A DNA stretch of 34,989 bases from Microbacteriaceae bacterium (lineage in GTDB: Bacteria; Actinomycetota; Actinomycetes; Actinomycetales; Microbacteriaceae). The notes below the pieces were generated by a model, which searched no databases, was not told the DNA's origin, and saw only the letters and a program-made list of their open reading frames with translations. Location: positions 1-34,989 of the forward strand of contig JAVECW010000150.1 of assembly GCA_030841285.1 (NCBI GenBank). Direction: 5' to 3'. The position numbers and the translations under genes were made by a program. Positions 17,286 through 25,586 of the stretch are shown in pieces (within the stretch, counting starts at the first letter, position 1; each line of letters begins with the position of its first letter).

Positions 17286-19381
17286 GCGGGCGATCCGTTC
17301 TGGAGCTGAAGCACCCTGGGACAGAGCTCCTCAAGGCCCGCAAGGTCATGCGAGACAACCGCGATCGCGAGCTTCGTCTCATCCCGGACGGCCAGCAGTG
17401 TCGCTACGAGGTCGCCCCGGGCGGCGGGATCAAGACCCGCGAACGGCTCATCCAGAACCAGCACCCGTGGCCGACTCGCCAGGATGCCGGCGATCGCAAC
17501 CCGGCGCTGCTGACCACCGCTCAATGCATCGATGCCGCGATCGGCAAGCCCGGCGGGAAGCCCGACTGTTTCGAGCCAGTGTTCGGCGAAGGCGTTGTCG
17601 TCTCGGTGCTTCGATCGCGCAGCACGGCCAGCCGCCGAGAGGATGTCCTCGCGAACGGTGCGCTTCTGAAGCTGGAGTCGAGCATGCTGGAAAGCGAGGG
17701 CCACCGACCCGATGCGGTCTGCGACGGGTCGTCCGTCCAACTCGCAGGACCCGTCGGTCGGGCGCAGAAGCCCCGCGAGCATCCATGCCAGCGTTGTCTT
17801 GCCTGACCCGTTCTCGCCGGTGATCAGGAGCCCGTCGCCTGGCCCGAGGTCGAGCTCGACGCCGGTCAGAGCTCGGTGCTCCCACGGTGTTCCGAGAGCG
17901 TGGACGTAGGCGGCACTCCGCACCCTGAGGAGCGGCGCCACTGTTGCGGGCCTTCGATCGCGCATCTCTTGCGGCATCCTTCTGACAAGCGGCGAGTCAA
18001 CCGAGCCGGCCGTATCGAGCGCGCGAGCCGCGAACTCGGCCATGGATGCGCGGCGTGCGCACGCAGGTCCCGCACGATCGAATTCGACCCGGCCGTCGCG
18101 CATCCGCACCACCCGGTCGGCCCGTTGGCCGTCGGCCGCGTTGTGCGAAATATGCACGACCGCCATGCCGAGGCGCTGCGGCAGGGCTGCGAGGAGGTCA
18201 GTGAGCTCGGCCCGTCCGGCGGCGTCGACCATGGCGGTGGCCTCGTCGGCGATGAGCAGGGACGGACGGCGCGCAAGTGCTGCCGCGAGAGCCAATCGCT
18301 GCAGCTGCCCACCGGAGAGCGACGCGGTAGCGCGATCGCGCATGTTCGGAAGACCGACCACGTCGAGCAGGTCATCGACGTCGACGGAGGTGGGATCATC
18401 CACTCCCCAGAGGATGTCGTCGACCAGGCGTGCGCCGAGCGCACCGACCTCGGCCCGTTGCGTCAGCAGTGCGGTGCCGCCCACTGCGCCGAGCCCGACT
18501 CCCCTGGGCCGTTCCACTCTGCCGCCGTTGATTGCCAGACCCGCGAGCACAAGTGCGAGCGTCGACTTGCCTGAGCCGTTCGGTCCTTCGATGACGACGA
18601 ACTCGCCTGCTTCAACTCTCAGGTCGACGCCGTCGAGCGCGGGGAGCGCCTGGCCGGGATGCTGAACCAGGACTCCGTGGAGCTCTACCGGAAGCGGGCC
18701 GACCGCGTTCTCGCTGTCAGCCAGGTGGGCCGATTCGAGGGGATCGTCGACGGAGACCCAGTCGAGTCGCGCAAGAATCGCGGTGAGGAGACGCCAGGTG
18801 ATGAAGACCGCGCTCGGCACGGCCGCCAGCATTCCCACTACCACCCACAACCACCACGACGTTCCGACCGTCGCAGCGAGGTCGGTGAAGCCCCGTGCTA
18901 CCGGCCCGAGACCAGGAAAGAGGCTGAGGAACCGGGCGAACCCTGAAACCGTGCCGCTTACCGCCTCGATCGCGAGCGTCCGCGTCACTGGCAGCAGAAG
19001 CAGGAGCGCATTCGCGGCCAGAGCGGCTATCGGTGCCAGAACCGCGGAGATCGCTGCCATGGTCCATGCTCCCCGACCGCGCCGGTGCGCAGCCCCGACC
19101 ACTCCCCCGACCATGCCGCTGGCGATCACCACGAGGCCGGCCGTAACTCCCCCGATGAGGAAGCAGGTCACGGCCGCCGCGGCGATCGCGGCGATCAGCG
19201 CACGGATCCGAAAGCGATCGGCGATCACCGCGAGGGGGATCATTGCCAGCAACTCGAGGGCACCGGTGCGCGGCAGAAGGGCCCCGATCGTAACCACGGT
19301 GACGGATGCCGCTGCCAGCATCGCGGCTGCGGCGATCTCCCGCGCGCGGAGTGCACCGCTCCCCGGCCCGATCGACGTCAT
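17282..19381 (-). CDS. ECF-type transporter: membrane domain fused to two ABC ATPase domains (Rv2326c-like)
   Basis: A 699-aa fusion. Residues 12-205 form about six TM helices resembling an S-component or DUF2232-type membrane domain. ABC domain 1: Walker A GPNGSGKST (266-274), signature LSGGQ (355-359), Walker B LLIADE (375-380). ABC domain 2: Walker A GENGSGKTT (522-530), signature LSGGQ (620-624), Walker B VLVLDEP (640-646). Both ATPases look catalytically complete. Size and order match mycobacterial Rv2326c (about 697 aa). The frame is open to 19600, but the ATG at 19381, 11 residues before the first helix, gives the family length. Vitamin or metal substrate is not evident and no riboswitch was recognised upstream. 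The ecfT gene follows with a 4-nt overlap. Confidence 0.87.
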   Translation of the reverse strand: MTSIGPGSGALRAREIAAAAMLAAASVTVVTIGALLPRTGALELLAMIPLAVIADRFRIRALIAAIAAAAVTCFLIGGVTAGLVVIASGMVGGVVGAAHRRGRGAWTMAAISAVLAPIAALAANALLLLLPVTRTLAIEAVSGTVSGFARFLSLFPGLGPVARGFTDLAATVGTSWWLWVVVGMLAAVPSAVFITWRLLTAILARLDWVSVDDPLESAHLADSENAVGPLPVELHGVLVQHPGQALPALDGVDLRVEAGEFVVIEGPNGSGKSTLALVLAGLAINGGRVERPRGVGLGAVGGTALLTQRAEVGALGARLVDDILWGVDDPTSVDVDDLLDVVGLPNMRDRATASLSGGQLQRLALAAALARRPSLLIADEATAMVDAAGRAELTDLLAALPQRLGMAVVHISHNAADGQRADRVVRMRDGRVEFDRAGPACARRASMAEFAARALDTAGSVDSPLVRRMPQEMRDRRPATVAPLLRVRSAAYVHALGTPWEHRALTGVELDLGPGDGLLITGENGSGKTTLAWMLAGLLRPTDGSCELDGRPVADRIGSVALAFQHARLQLQKRTVREDILSAAGRAARSKHRDDNAFAEHWLETVGLPAGLADRGIDALSGGQQRRVAIAGILASRPRVLVLDEPFAGLDPAARGDLVATLLAVRDETKLAIAVVSHDLAGLEELCPRVLQLQNGSPA

Positions 19382-19592
19382 AGCTTCAGTATCGGTGGCC
19401 GGTATGGGGGAAGGCTGGTACCTGCCGCCCGTGATGGGCTCGGATGTTCGGGAGGACCACACTCGAGCCCCACGGACCACCTCGATCTCGTTCCAGCGTC
19501 TCTGGCTGTGATCGGCAGTTCGCGCTTTGTTTCGTGTGGGTAAATCCTCCTTCTGGGTCTTCCCTCGGGCGCACGGCATCGCTACCTTGCAT

Positions 19593-19619
19593 TTAAACAA
19601 CTAAACAATAGTTGTTTAA
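19593..19619. promoter_or_regulatory. Perfect palindromic operator upstream of the amidohydrolase operon
   Basis: TTAAACAACTA (19593-19603) and TAGTTGTTTAA (19609-19619) are exact inverted repeats around AACAA. The site is an AT-rich island in GC-rich DNA and ends 18 bp before the ATG at 19638, just ahead of the ribosome-binding site TTTGGAGA. The GntR-family regulator encoded by the second gene of the operon is the obvious candidate ligand. A TTGCAT (19587-19592) could be a -35 element, but no good -10 accompanies it. Confidence 0.65.
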
Positions 19620-19637
19620 CTCTTTGGAGATTTTCCC

Positions 19638-20909
19638 ATGGATCTCGACGATGCCATTGAGGTCGCGGCCGATCGCGCCTTCCGCCTGCTCGAACGGCTC
19701 GTCGCCCAACCGAGCACACTTGGCCACGAGGGCGGAGCGCAGGAGGTCTTCGCGCACGAGTTGGAAGCCGCAGGATTCACGACGACCCGCCTCGCCATCC
19801 CAGACGACATTGGTGCAGACGAGTTCGCGGGCGTTCCCCAACTCTCGTATGCGGGGCGATACGACCTTGTCGGTCAGCGCGGCGACCGGAATGCCGGTCG
19901 GTCACTAGTGATCAACGGGCACATGGATGTCGTTCCCGCCGATGATCCGTCTCGATGGACGAGTCCGCCATTCACCCCGACGCGCGTCGACGGCTGGCTG
20001 GTCGGTCGTGGCGCGGGAGACATGAAGGGCGGTTTCGCAGCCGGCCTCCTGGCCATCTGGGCGCTCGACCAGTCGCACCCGGGATGGCAGACCGGGGGCC
20101 TGACCGTCGTGTCCGCGATCGAAGAGGAGGCGACTGGAAACGGAACGTTAGCGGCCGGCCGCGCGGGTTACCTCGGCGACGCGGCCCTTCTTTTGGAGCC
20201 CACAGACCTCGAGATCCTGCTCGGCGGGATCAGCATCATCTGGATTTCGATCGAGATCGAAGGGCTGTCCGGCCATGCGGAGTCGGCCCAGCGATCGGTG
20301 AATCCCATCCTCGCAACCCTGCCGATCATCGACGCGCTTCTCCGGTTCGAGGAGCAGATGAACGCAGACCATAGTGCCGGTCCCGATTCCGATCCCGCGT
20401 TCAGTGCTATCGCGCATCCGTACAACGTCAATGTCGGAAAGTTCCACGCCGGCGACTGGGCCTCTAGTGTGCCGTCAACCGCGCGACTGGACGTGCGCGT
20501 CGGGCATCCCGCAAGCTGGGACAGCGACGTCGCACTTACACGGGTGCGTGCTGCAATCGAGCGAGCGAGCACTGGTGACGAGTGGCTTGCCGCACATCCT
20601 CCGTCGGTTGCTCTCACCGGATACCGCGCTCAGCGATACATGCAGGACCCGGCAGCGGATGTGGTTGCAATCCTCTCCGATGCCCACGAAGACGCGCACG
20701 GCTTCGCCCCGGCTCGGGTGACGATCGGATCTACGACTGATGCGCGCTTCTACCTCAACCAGTTCAACGTGCCCGCTCTGGCTTACGGCCCGCGCACCCG
20801 CAACATGCACGGAGCGGACGAGGCGGTGGACCTGAGCAGCATCGTCGAATGCGCGAAGACGGTCGCCCGCTTCCTGTTGGCGTGGTATCGGGATGGAACA
20901 GCGCAATGA
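19638..20909 (+). CDS. M20-family metallo-amidohydrolase/peptidase (ArgE/DapE-like)
   Basis: A 423-aa cytosolic, probably di-zinc hydrolase. Metal and catalytic residues are recognisable: H95-M-D97 (GHMDVVP), GRGAGDMKGG with bridging D128, and IEEEATGNGT with catalytic E162/E163. The inserted dimerisation domain follows (about 200-330, GISIIWISIEIEGLSGHAE), and a C-terminal GPRTRNMHGADE supplies a late ligand His. The family removes acyl groups from amino acids or cleaves small peptides. Excellent ribosome-binding site (TTTGGAGA). It is first in a four-gene operon, overlapping the GntR gene by 4 nt. With an amino-acid-type permease in the operon, an N-acylated amino acid or similar amide is a plausible substrate (inference). 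Confidence 0.9.
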   Translation: MDLDDAIEVAADRAFRLLERLVAQPSTLGHEGGAQEVFAHELEAAGFTTTRLAIPDDIGADEFAGVPQLSYAGRYDLVGQRGDRNAGRSLVINGHMDVVPADDPSRWTSPPFTPTRVDGWLVGRGAGDMKGGFAAGLLAIWALDQSHPGWQTGGLTVVSAIEEEATGNGTLAAGRAGYLGDAALLLEPTDLEILLGGISIIWISIEIEGLSGHAESAQRSVNPILATLPIIDALLRFEEQMNADHSAGPDSDPAFSAIAHPYNVNVGKFHAGDWASSVPSTARLDVRVGHPASWDSDVALTRVRAAIERASTGDEWLAAHPPSVALTGYRAQRYMQDPAADVVAILSDAHEDAHGFAPARVTIGSTTDARFYLNQFNVPALAYGPRTRNMHGADEAVDLSSIVECAKTVARFLLAWYRDGTAQ

Positions 20910-21673
20910 AGGCTCGCGACAACGACGCAGTGATCGGCGCGCTGCGGCCGTTGGTCGCAGAGACAGCCGGTGCCCGGATCGCAGACCGCTTCGTGACGGC
21001 CATTGCGCTTGGGCAATTCGTCGTCGGGCAGAAACTCCCGACCGTGCAGGAGCTTGCGCGGCTGCTCGAGGTTAGCCCCACGACGGTGCGTGAGGCGCTC
21101 ACCCGCCTGGCCGCGCTGGGGTACGTCGTCGTGCAACGCGGACGGAGCGGCGGCACGTTCGTGACTTCTCAATGGGGGCCGGCATCGGACTCGATGGTGC
21201 GGCGAGCACTCGAACCCGGCTGGGATCAGCTTGAGGTCACCCTCGACTATCGGTCCCTCATTGAACAACAGATAGCACGGACCGCAGCGGTCCGGCACAC
21301 AATCGAGGATGCTCGGCGCATCGAGGCGGGGACCCGCGGTTATGAGTCGGCGAGCGAAGACAGAGACGCATCGCGTCTTGCCGACCTCGAATTCCACCAA
21401 GCAATCGCCGCTGCGACACACAACAGCCAACTGGCCGACCTAAGCATGCGCATACGACGCGACGTCAGCCTCGGTTTCGAGGCCGAACCATACAGCGCTG
21501 ACGTTCGCTCGCGCGCAATCAAACAGCACGCTGCGCTCGCCGCAGCGGTCCTTTCGCGAAATCCGGAAGAAGCGGCGAAGCAGGCCGAAGAACACTTCTC
21601 GCTGACCGCCGAGACTCTACGAGAGCTCCATAACCGAGTCGACCAAGTACCTCCGAAATCCGCAAAACCCTAA
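20906..21673 (+). CDS. GntR-family transcriptional regulator (FadR/FCD subfamily)
   Basis: A 255-aa regulator. Residues about 15-85 form the winged helix-turn-helix: IADRFVTAIALGQFVVGQKLPTVQELARLLEVSPTTVREALTRLAALGYVVVQRGRSGGTFV, the classic GntR pattern. Residues about 105-240 form an all-helical ligand domain of FCD type (LDYRSLIEQQIARTAA, DLEFHQAIAAATHN, IKQHAALAAAVLSRNPEEAAKQAEEHF), with His and Asp positions typical of the metal/carboxylate pocket. Its ATG overlaps the amidohydrolase stop (ATGA). It probably represses its own operon through the palindrome at 19593-19619 and is relieved by a carboxylate substrate or product (inference). Confidence 0.9.
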   Translation: MKARDNDAVIGALRPLVAETAGARIADRFVTAIALGQFVVGQKLPTVQELARLLEVSPTTVREALTRLAALGYVVVQRGRSGGTFVTSQWGPASDSMVRRALEPGWDQLEVTLDYRSLIEQQIARTAAVRHTIEDARRIEAGTRGYESASEDRDASRLADLEFHQAIAAATHNSQLADLSMRIRRDVSLGFEAEPYSADVRSRAIKQHAALAAAVLSRNPEEAAKQAEEHFSLTAETLRELHNRVDQVPPKSAKP

Positions 21674-21685
21674 GGAGCCGCAGCT

Positions 21686-22492
21686 ATGCCCACCGCGCAC
21701 ATCAATGGAATCGACATCAACCACCTCGTCGAAGGGGATGGCCCCGAAACCGTCTTGCTCATCAACGGCCTGGCCGACGACCTCGAGACCTGGGAGTACC
21801 AGGCGACGGCTCTGCTCGAAGCAGGTTACCGCGTGGTCCGATTCGACAACCGGGGAATTGGAGCGACCTCGAAGCCGGCCGGCCCATACAGTGCTGAGCT
21901 GTTGGCTGCCGATGCTAAGGCGCTGGCGGACGAGCTCGGTCTCAGTGAATACCACGTGATGGGCGTCTCGATGGGCGGGATGATCGCGCAGAAGTTCGCG
22001 CTCACGTATCCCGACGGCATCATCTCGCTCACTCTTGCGAACACGTATGCGGCCCCCGGACCCTTCTGCACCAGGATGTTCGCGATGTGGGCCGACGCCG
22101 CCCAGGTCATGGGCGTCCCGTTCGTCATGCGAGATGTGACTCTGTGGGCGTTCACCCAGGACTTCTTCCGTACGCGCGAAGACGAGCTCGCGGGATTCGA
22201 GACAGCAATGCGCTACCTCGACCAGCCTGTCCACGCCTATCTGGCCCAGCTAGCCGTGATCCAGAATCACGACGAAACCGCGAAGCTCGGCTCGCTGACG
22301 ATGCCGACGCTTGTGATCACCGGCGACGACGACATTCTCATCCCAACCTCACTTTCCCACGACCTTCACGGGCTCATCCCGGGCTCGACGTGGGTCACCA
22401 CCCCCGGCGGCCATGGCGCCATCTGGGAACACCCCGATGAGTTCAATTCCGCATTCATCGGTTTCCTGCACAAGCATGGAAGGAACAACTGA
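21686..22492 (+). CDS. Alpha/beta-hydrolase fold enzyme
   Basis: A 268-aa cytosolic hydrolase. Oxyanion region LLINGLADD (24-32), nucleophile elbow GVSMGG with S95, acid in ITGDDDILIP (about 211-220) and catalytic His in PGGHGAIWEHP (about 242-252). Length and motif order fit the carboxylesterase/enol-lactonase-like branch (FDNRGIGATSKP segment). Clear ribosome-binding site AAGGAG 8 nt upstream. It starts 12 nt after the regulator and overlaps the permease start by 1 nt. In this operon it may cleave an ester, lactone or amide generated from, or preceding, the M20 substrate. Substrate unknown. Confidence 0.88.
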   Translation: MPTAHINGIDINHLVEGDGPETVLLINGLADDLETWEYQATALLEAGYRVVRFDNRGIGATSKPAGPYSAELLAADAKALADELGLSEYHVMGVSMGGMIAQKFALTYPDGIISLTLANTYAAPGPFCTRMFAMWADAAQVMGVPFVMRDVTLWAFTQDFFRTREDELAGFETAMRYLDQPVHAYLAQLAVIQNHDETAKLGSLTMPTLVITGDDDILIPTSLSHDLHGLIPGSTWVTTPGGHGAIWEHPDEFNSAFIGFLHKHGRNN

Positions 22493-23976
22493 TGGAAATC
22501 GCCACATCACCAGAGAATGTAGCCACACCTCCCGAGAACGTCGAAGGACTGACCTCGAAGAAACTCGGTCTGCTCGGCGTAATGATGCCCGGGCTGGCCC
22601 AAATCGCTCCTGCCTTCAATCTGTTCTTCACGACAGGGGTGATGGCATCACTGGCGGGTGCATCCGTTCCACTGGTGTTCCTGATCAGTATGATCGGAAT
22701 GGTCGCTACGGGTCTCAGCCTCGCGCAGTTCTCGAGCCTCTATCCGAGCGCCGGCTCCTTCGTGACGTACATCAGCCGCGCGATGGGCGCCAAGACGGCG
22801 ACGGCCACTGGCGTCATTGCGATCGTCGGCTACATCATCGCGTTCGGTGGGATCTACATCTTCGTGGGCAGCTACATCGTTCAGAACCTGTTCGGCGTGG
22901 CCAAGCCGAATGCGGCGGTGGTTGTTCTCACGACGATCATCTATGGCGCGATCGTGACAGTCCCGGTGATCCTTGGTCTTCAGTTCGGCATCAGAGTGAC
23001 GGTCGTGCTCTATCTGATCGAGGTCGTCGTCCTGGTCGTGCTCAGCGTGGCGATCCTGGCGCAGGGAGGCGCGGAAGGCCTGTCGGCCAAGCCGTTCGAG
23101 TGGCCAACCGGCACCGGCGGGTCTGACGTTTTCCTCGCGTTCAGTCTCGCCGTGCTCGCCTTCGGCGGTTTCGAGGCGTCGGCGCCGCTTGCCGAGGAAA
23201 CACGCAATCCACGCCGCAACGTGCCCATCGCGGTCGTCGGAGCGGTGGTGGCGAGTGGGGCCATCTATGTGCTCGGGTCCTACGCCATCGTGACCGCTTT
23301 CGGCGTCGGGCACATCCAGGCGTTCGCGGCTGACGGAAATCCGTTTGCAACTGCCGCCAGCCGATTCCTGCCGATCTTTGTGCCGATCATCGCCGGGGTG
23401 TTCCTGGTGAGCGTGACGAGCTCATTCGTCGCAGCGAACACGCAGACGTCCCGCGTCATCTTCGCCGGCGCGCGTGGCGGCCTGTGGCCGAAGGGTCTCG
23501 CGTCGATCAACGCCCGTTTCCAGACGCCGTGGATCGCAGCAATCGCGTTTGTCGTCCCGAGCCTCATCATCGGCTGCCTGTCGACGGCGTTCACCGATCC
23601 TGCGACCGCCTCCGGCTTTCTCGGCACTTTCGGGATCCTTGGAATCGTCATCATGTACATCATGGCCAACGTTGCTCTGATCGTGCAGTTCGTTAAGCTG
23701 CGTCGGGCAGGAGTGCGCAAAAACCCCGTCCTGTGGGTGGGGATTCCGATCGTCGGACTGATCGTGCTCGCCATCCCGGTGTGGGGCGACCTGCGCCCAG
23801 GTCAGGCAGCACCGTTCGACGCGCTCCCTTGGCTGACGATCGGCCTGGTCCTTCTGGGCATCGTCTACACAGTGATTCTCTCGCTGGTGCGACCCGACGT
23901 GATGAAGAACGCGCCCGCACTGCTCGAGGGTGCGGATGCGCTCCAAGGAGATCCGGTACCCCCGCGCCTCGCCTAG
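22492..23976 (+). CDS. APC-superfamily amino acid/polyamine permease
   Basis: A 494-aa inner-membrane transporter with about 12-13 TM helices. The first helix carries GLLGVMMPGLAQIAPAFNLFF, the unwound substrate-binding TM1 of APC proteins. FGGFEASAPLAEETRNPRRNVPIA (about 220-243) is the conserved TM6-loop signature (FxGFE--A-L-EE--NP-R--P). The start overlaps the hydrolase stop (TGATG), so the two are translationally coupled. As the only transporter in the operon it should import the compound processed by the M20 enzyme and hydrolase. Followed by a strong hairpin. Confidence 0.9.
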   Translation: MEIATSPENVATPPENVEGLTSKKLGLLGVMMPGLAQIAPAFNLFFTTGVMASLAGASVPLVFLISMIGMVATGLSLAQFSSLYPSAGSFVTYISRAMGAKTATATGVIAIVGYIIAFGGIYIFVGSYIVQNLFGVAKPNAAVVVLTTIIYGAIVTVPVILGLQFGIRVTVVLYLIEVVVLVVLSVAILAQGGAEGLSAKPFEWPTGTGGSDVFLAFSLAVLAFGGFEASAPLAEETRNPRRNVPIAVVGAVVASGAIYVLGSYAIVTAFGVGHIQAFAADGNPFATAASRFLPIFVPIIAGVFLVSVTSSFVAANTQTSRVIFAGARGGLWPKGLASINARFQTPWIAAIAFVVPSLIIGCLSTAFTDPATASGFLGTFGILGIVIMYIMANVALIVQFVKLRRAGVRKNPVLWVGIPIVGLIVLAIPVWGDLRPGQAAPFDALPWLTIGLVLLGIVYTVILSLVRPDVMKNAPALLEGADALQGDPVPPRLA

Positions 23977-23980
23977 CTCG

Positions 23981-24012
23981 CGAGAGCGCCGCGGCACGTC
24001 CCGGCGCTCTCG
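23981..24012 (+). terminator. Intrinsic-type terminator hairpin after the permease
   Basis: CGAGAGCGCCG (23981-23991) pairs perfectly with CGGCGCTCTCG (24002-24012), an 11-bp stem with a 10-nt loop, 5 nt after the stop codon. No T-run follows. A second hairpin, CGGGAGC/GCTCCCG (24040-24046 with 24054-24060), lies just downstream. It may also act on the convergent tautomerase transcript. Nothing else is seen between 24061 and 24211. Confidence 0.7.
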
Positions 24013-24211
24013 AAGCGCAATCCGGTTTGGAAATTGCGACGGGAGCGACGATGGCTCCCGACGGCTCCCCCGCCCAGTCGTCATCGCCCTGGGACTCATC
24101 CGGCTTGATGAGGACTTGCATCCCGATTCCAAGCCTGTTTGTGTCGTCATTTCGCTGAGGTGTGCGCCAGCGTCCGAACATGTCAACACCCGCTGGACAC
24201 ACTGAGAGGAT

Positions 24212-24655
24212 CTACGCCTGTGCCGCCTTGGCCTGAAGCTCGCCAATTTGCTTGCGAGCTGCGGCAACGAGATCCTCGTTGGTATTGGCATGTCCGCCGA
24301 GGCCCCACCCGCCCGGGATGGCCTCGGTGAGCAGCACCCACGTGCGCTCCTTCAGGCTCGAATCCGCTGCAGCATTCGCTACGAGTTCGGTGAACTGCTC
24401 GACGACGGCAAGCTGCTTGTCGCGGTCGAGTGCGCCGGCGTTGGTAGTCACCTGCACTCGAACGTAGTTCGTGTCCCCGTCCACGTTCGAGAGGTCGCCC
24501 TTAGGCAGTTCGTGGATGAATCCAGCGGTGTTCTGCCGGAACAGTGGGATGTCGGGAACGGCTTCAATCGTCTTCAGCGTTCTGGCCAGGTCCTTTGCCA
24601 GTTGGTGCTTGTCGGCAAAAGTGCCGACAGTTGCGTAAACGTCGATCATTGGCAT
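24212..24655 (-). CDS. Tautomerase-superfamily protein
   Basis: A 147-aa protein starting Met-Pro-Met-Ile. Removal of Met exposes the N-terminal proline that acts as base or acid in the 4-oxalocrotonate tautomerase/MSAD/cis-CaaD superfamily. Two beta-alpha-beta-like halves are visible (PMIDVYATVGTFADKHQLAKDLARTLKTI and YVRVQVTTNAGALDRDKQLAVVEQFTELVANAA), consistent with the fused two-unit subgroups. The conserved late segment TWVLLTEAIPGGWGLGGHAN matches 'tautomerase family protein' members. Ribosome-binding site TAAGGAG about 9 nt upstream. It follows the SDR gene by 58 nt on the same strand, forming a two-gene operon. The substrate is unknown; an enol/keto acid or dienone is likely. Confidence 0.87.
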   Translation of the reverse strand: MPMIDVYATVGTFADKHQLAKDLARTLKTIEAVPDIPLFRQNTAGFIHELPKGDLSNVDGDTNYVRVQVTTNAGALDRDKQLAVVEQFTELVANAAADSSLKERTWVLLTEAIPGGWGLGGHANTNEDLVAAARKQIGELQAKAAQA

Positions 24656-24713
24656 TTCGGGTTCTCCTTAGTGTTGATTTCAAACCGGTTGATCGCTCTG
24701 CGTGACGTGAGAG

Positions 24714-25451
24714 CTAAATTGCGGTTCGGCCACCGTCGACCGAGATGACCGCGCCGGTCACGTAGCTCGCACGAGGTGAGGCGATGAACCCGATGACGTT
24801 TGCGATCTCCTCGGGCTGAGCGGCACGACCGAGAAGGGTGGTCTCACCAAGCGCCTTGATTCTCGCTGGATCGGATGCGGTGTAGACCGGTCCGGGCGCA
24901 ATCGCGTTCACGCGCACGCCACGCGGGCTGTACTCCGCGGCCCACGAGCGGGTGAGTCCCACCAGCGAGAGTTTCGTGGCACCGTAGGCGGCTCGGCCGA
25001 CCAGACCGATGAGTCCCGCCATGCTGGCGAGGCTGATGATGCTGCCGCTCCCCTTGGCGGCCATCGCCGGTGCGAAGCCCGAAACGAGGAGGTATGGGGC
25101 ACGGACGTTGGCATCGAACAACGCGTCGAACTTTTCGGCATCAAGATCGACGGAGGCGCCTGCCCAAGCGAAACCTGCGTTGTTCACAAGGATGTCAACG
25201 TCACCGGCTTCATCCACAAGCTTCCCGACGCCTTCGGTTGTGCTGATATCCGCGGCCACGAAGCGCGCGTGTCCGCCGGTGAGTTCAATCTCTTCGATGA
25301 CCTGTGTTCCTCGGCCCGCATCTCGCCCGTGGACCAGCACGGTCGCCCCCTGGGCAGCGAGTTGGAAGGCGACCGCTCGTCCGATGCCCGAGGTTGCTCC
25401 GGTAACCAGCGCGACCTGGCCTTCGAGGTCTTTCATCTGTGTTTCCGACAT
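24714..25451 (-). CDS. Short-chain dehydrogenase/reductase (classical SDR)
   Basis: A 245-aa NAD(P)-dependent oxidoreductase. Cofactor motif TGATSGIG (17-24), HGRD after beta-2 (Arg43, compatible with NADP(H)), NNAG (90-93), catalytic S140/S143 region, Y156-x-x-x-K160 (YGATK), and the C-terminal YVTGAVISVDGG of the FabG-like group. Strong ribosome-binding site CAAGGAG. First gene of the SDR-tautomerase operon, divergent from the TetR gene. The promoter, TTGCAT-17 bp-TAATCT, contains an operator copy in its spacer. Likely a ketone/alcohol interconversion on the compound sensed by TetR (inference). Confidence 0.92.
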   Translation of the reverse strand: MSETQMKDLEGQVALVTGATSGIGRAVAFQLAAQGATVLVHGRDAGRGTQVIEEIELTGGHARFVAADISTTEGVGKLVDEAGDVDILVNNAGFAWAGASVDLDAEKFDALFDANVRAPYLLVSGFAPAMAAKGSGSIISLASMAGLIGLVGRAAYGATKLSLVGLTRSWAAEYSPRGVRVNAIAPGPVYTASDPARIKALGETTLLGRAAQPEEIANVIGFIASPRASYVTGAVISVDGGRTAI

Positions 25452-25485
25452 TTCTTGCTCCTTGGTAACCGTGACGATCTTTTTG

Positions 25486-25571
25486 TACCAGTCTGTCTAA
25501 GTAATGTCGAGATTAGACCGATCTGTATAAGAATGCAAGTGAATTGCATCACTCTTTTAGACAGATCGGTC
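25486..25571. promoter_or_regulatory. Three-copy TetR-type operator array in the SDR/TetR divergent region
   Basis: Copies of the quasi-palindrome GACnGATCnGTC: B is GACCGATCTGTA (25516-25527), C is GACAGATCGGTC (25560-25571), and a weaker A is TACCAGTCTGTC (25486-25497). B sits in the SDR promoter spacer. A sits just downstream of the predicted SDR start point. C abuts TATAGA (25573-25578), a candidate -10 for the TetR gene. The regulator encoded at 25587 is the presumed ligand. Confidence 0.65.
25510..25538 (-). promoter_or_regulatory. Predicted promoter of the SDR-tautomerase operon
   Basis: Minus-strand -35 TTGCAT (25538-25533) and -10 TAATCT (25515-25510) are separated by exactly 17 bp. 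Operator copy B (25516-25527) fills most of the spacer, a classic repression geometry. Transcription would start near 25503. ATGCAA and TTGCAT (25533-25538 and 25544-25549) are also a perfect inverted pair. Confidence 0.6.
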
Positions 25572-25586
25572 CTATAGAATGTGGGG

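Noticed and set aside
19405-19440. Plus-strand GGCTGGTACCTGCCG resembling the B12 box of a cobalamin riboswitch
   Set aside because: The other conserved parts of the cobalamin riboswitch are not present upstream, where the sequence is ECF coding DNA in the opposite direction. A single short box match is expected by chance in GC-rich DNA.
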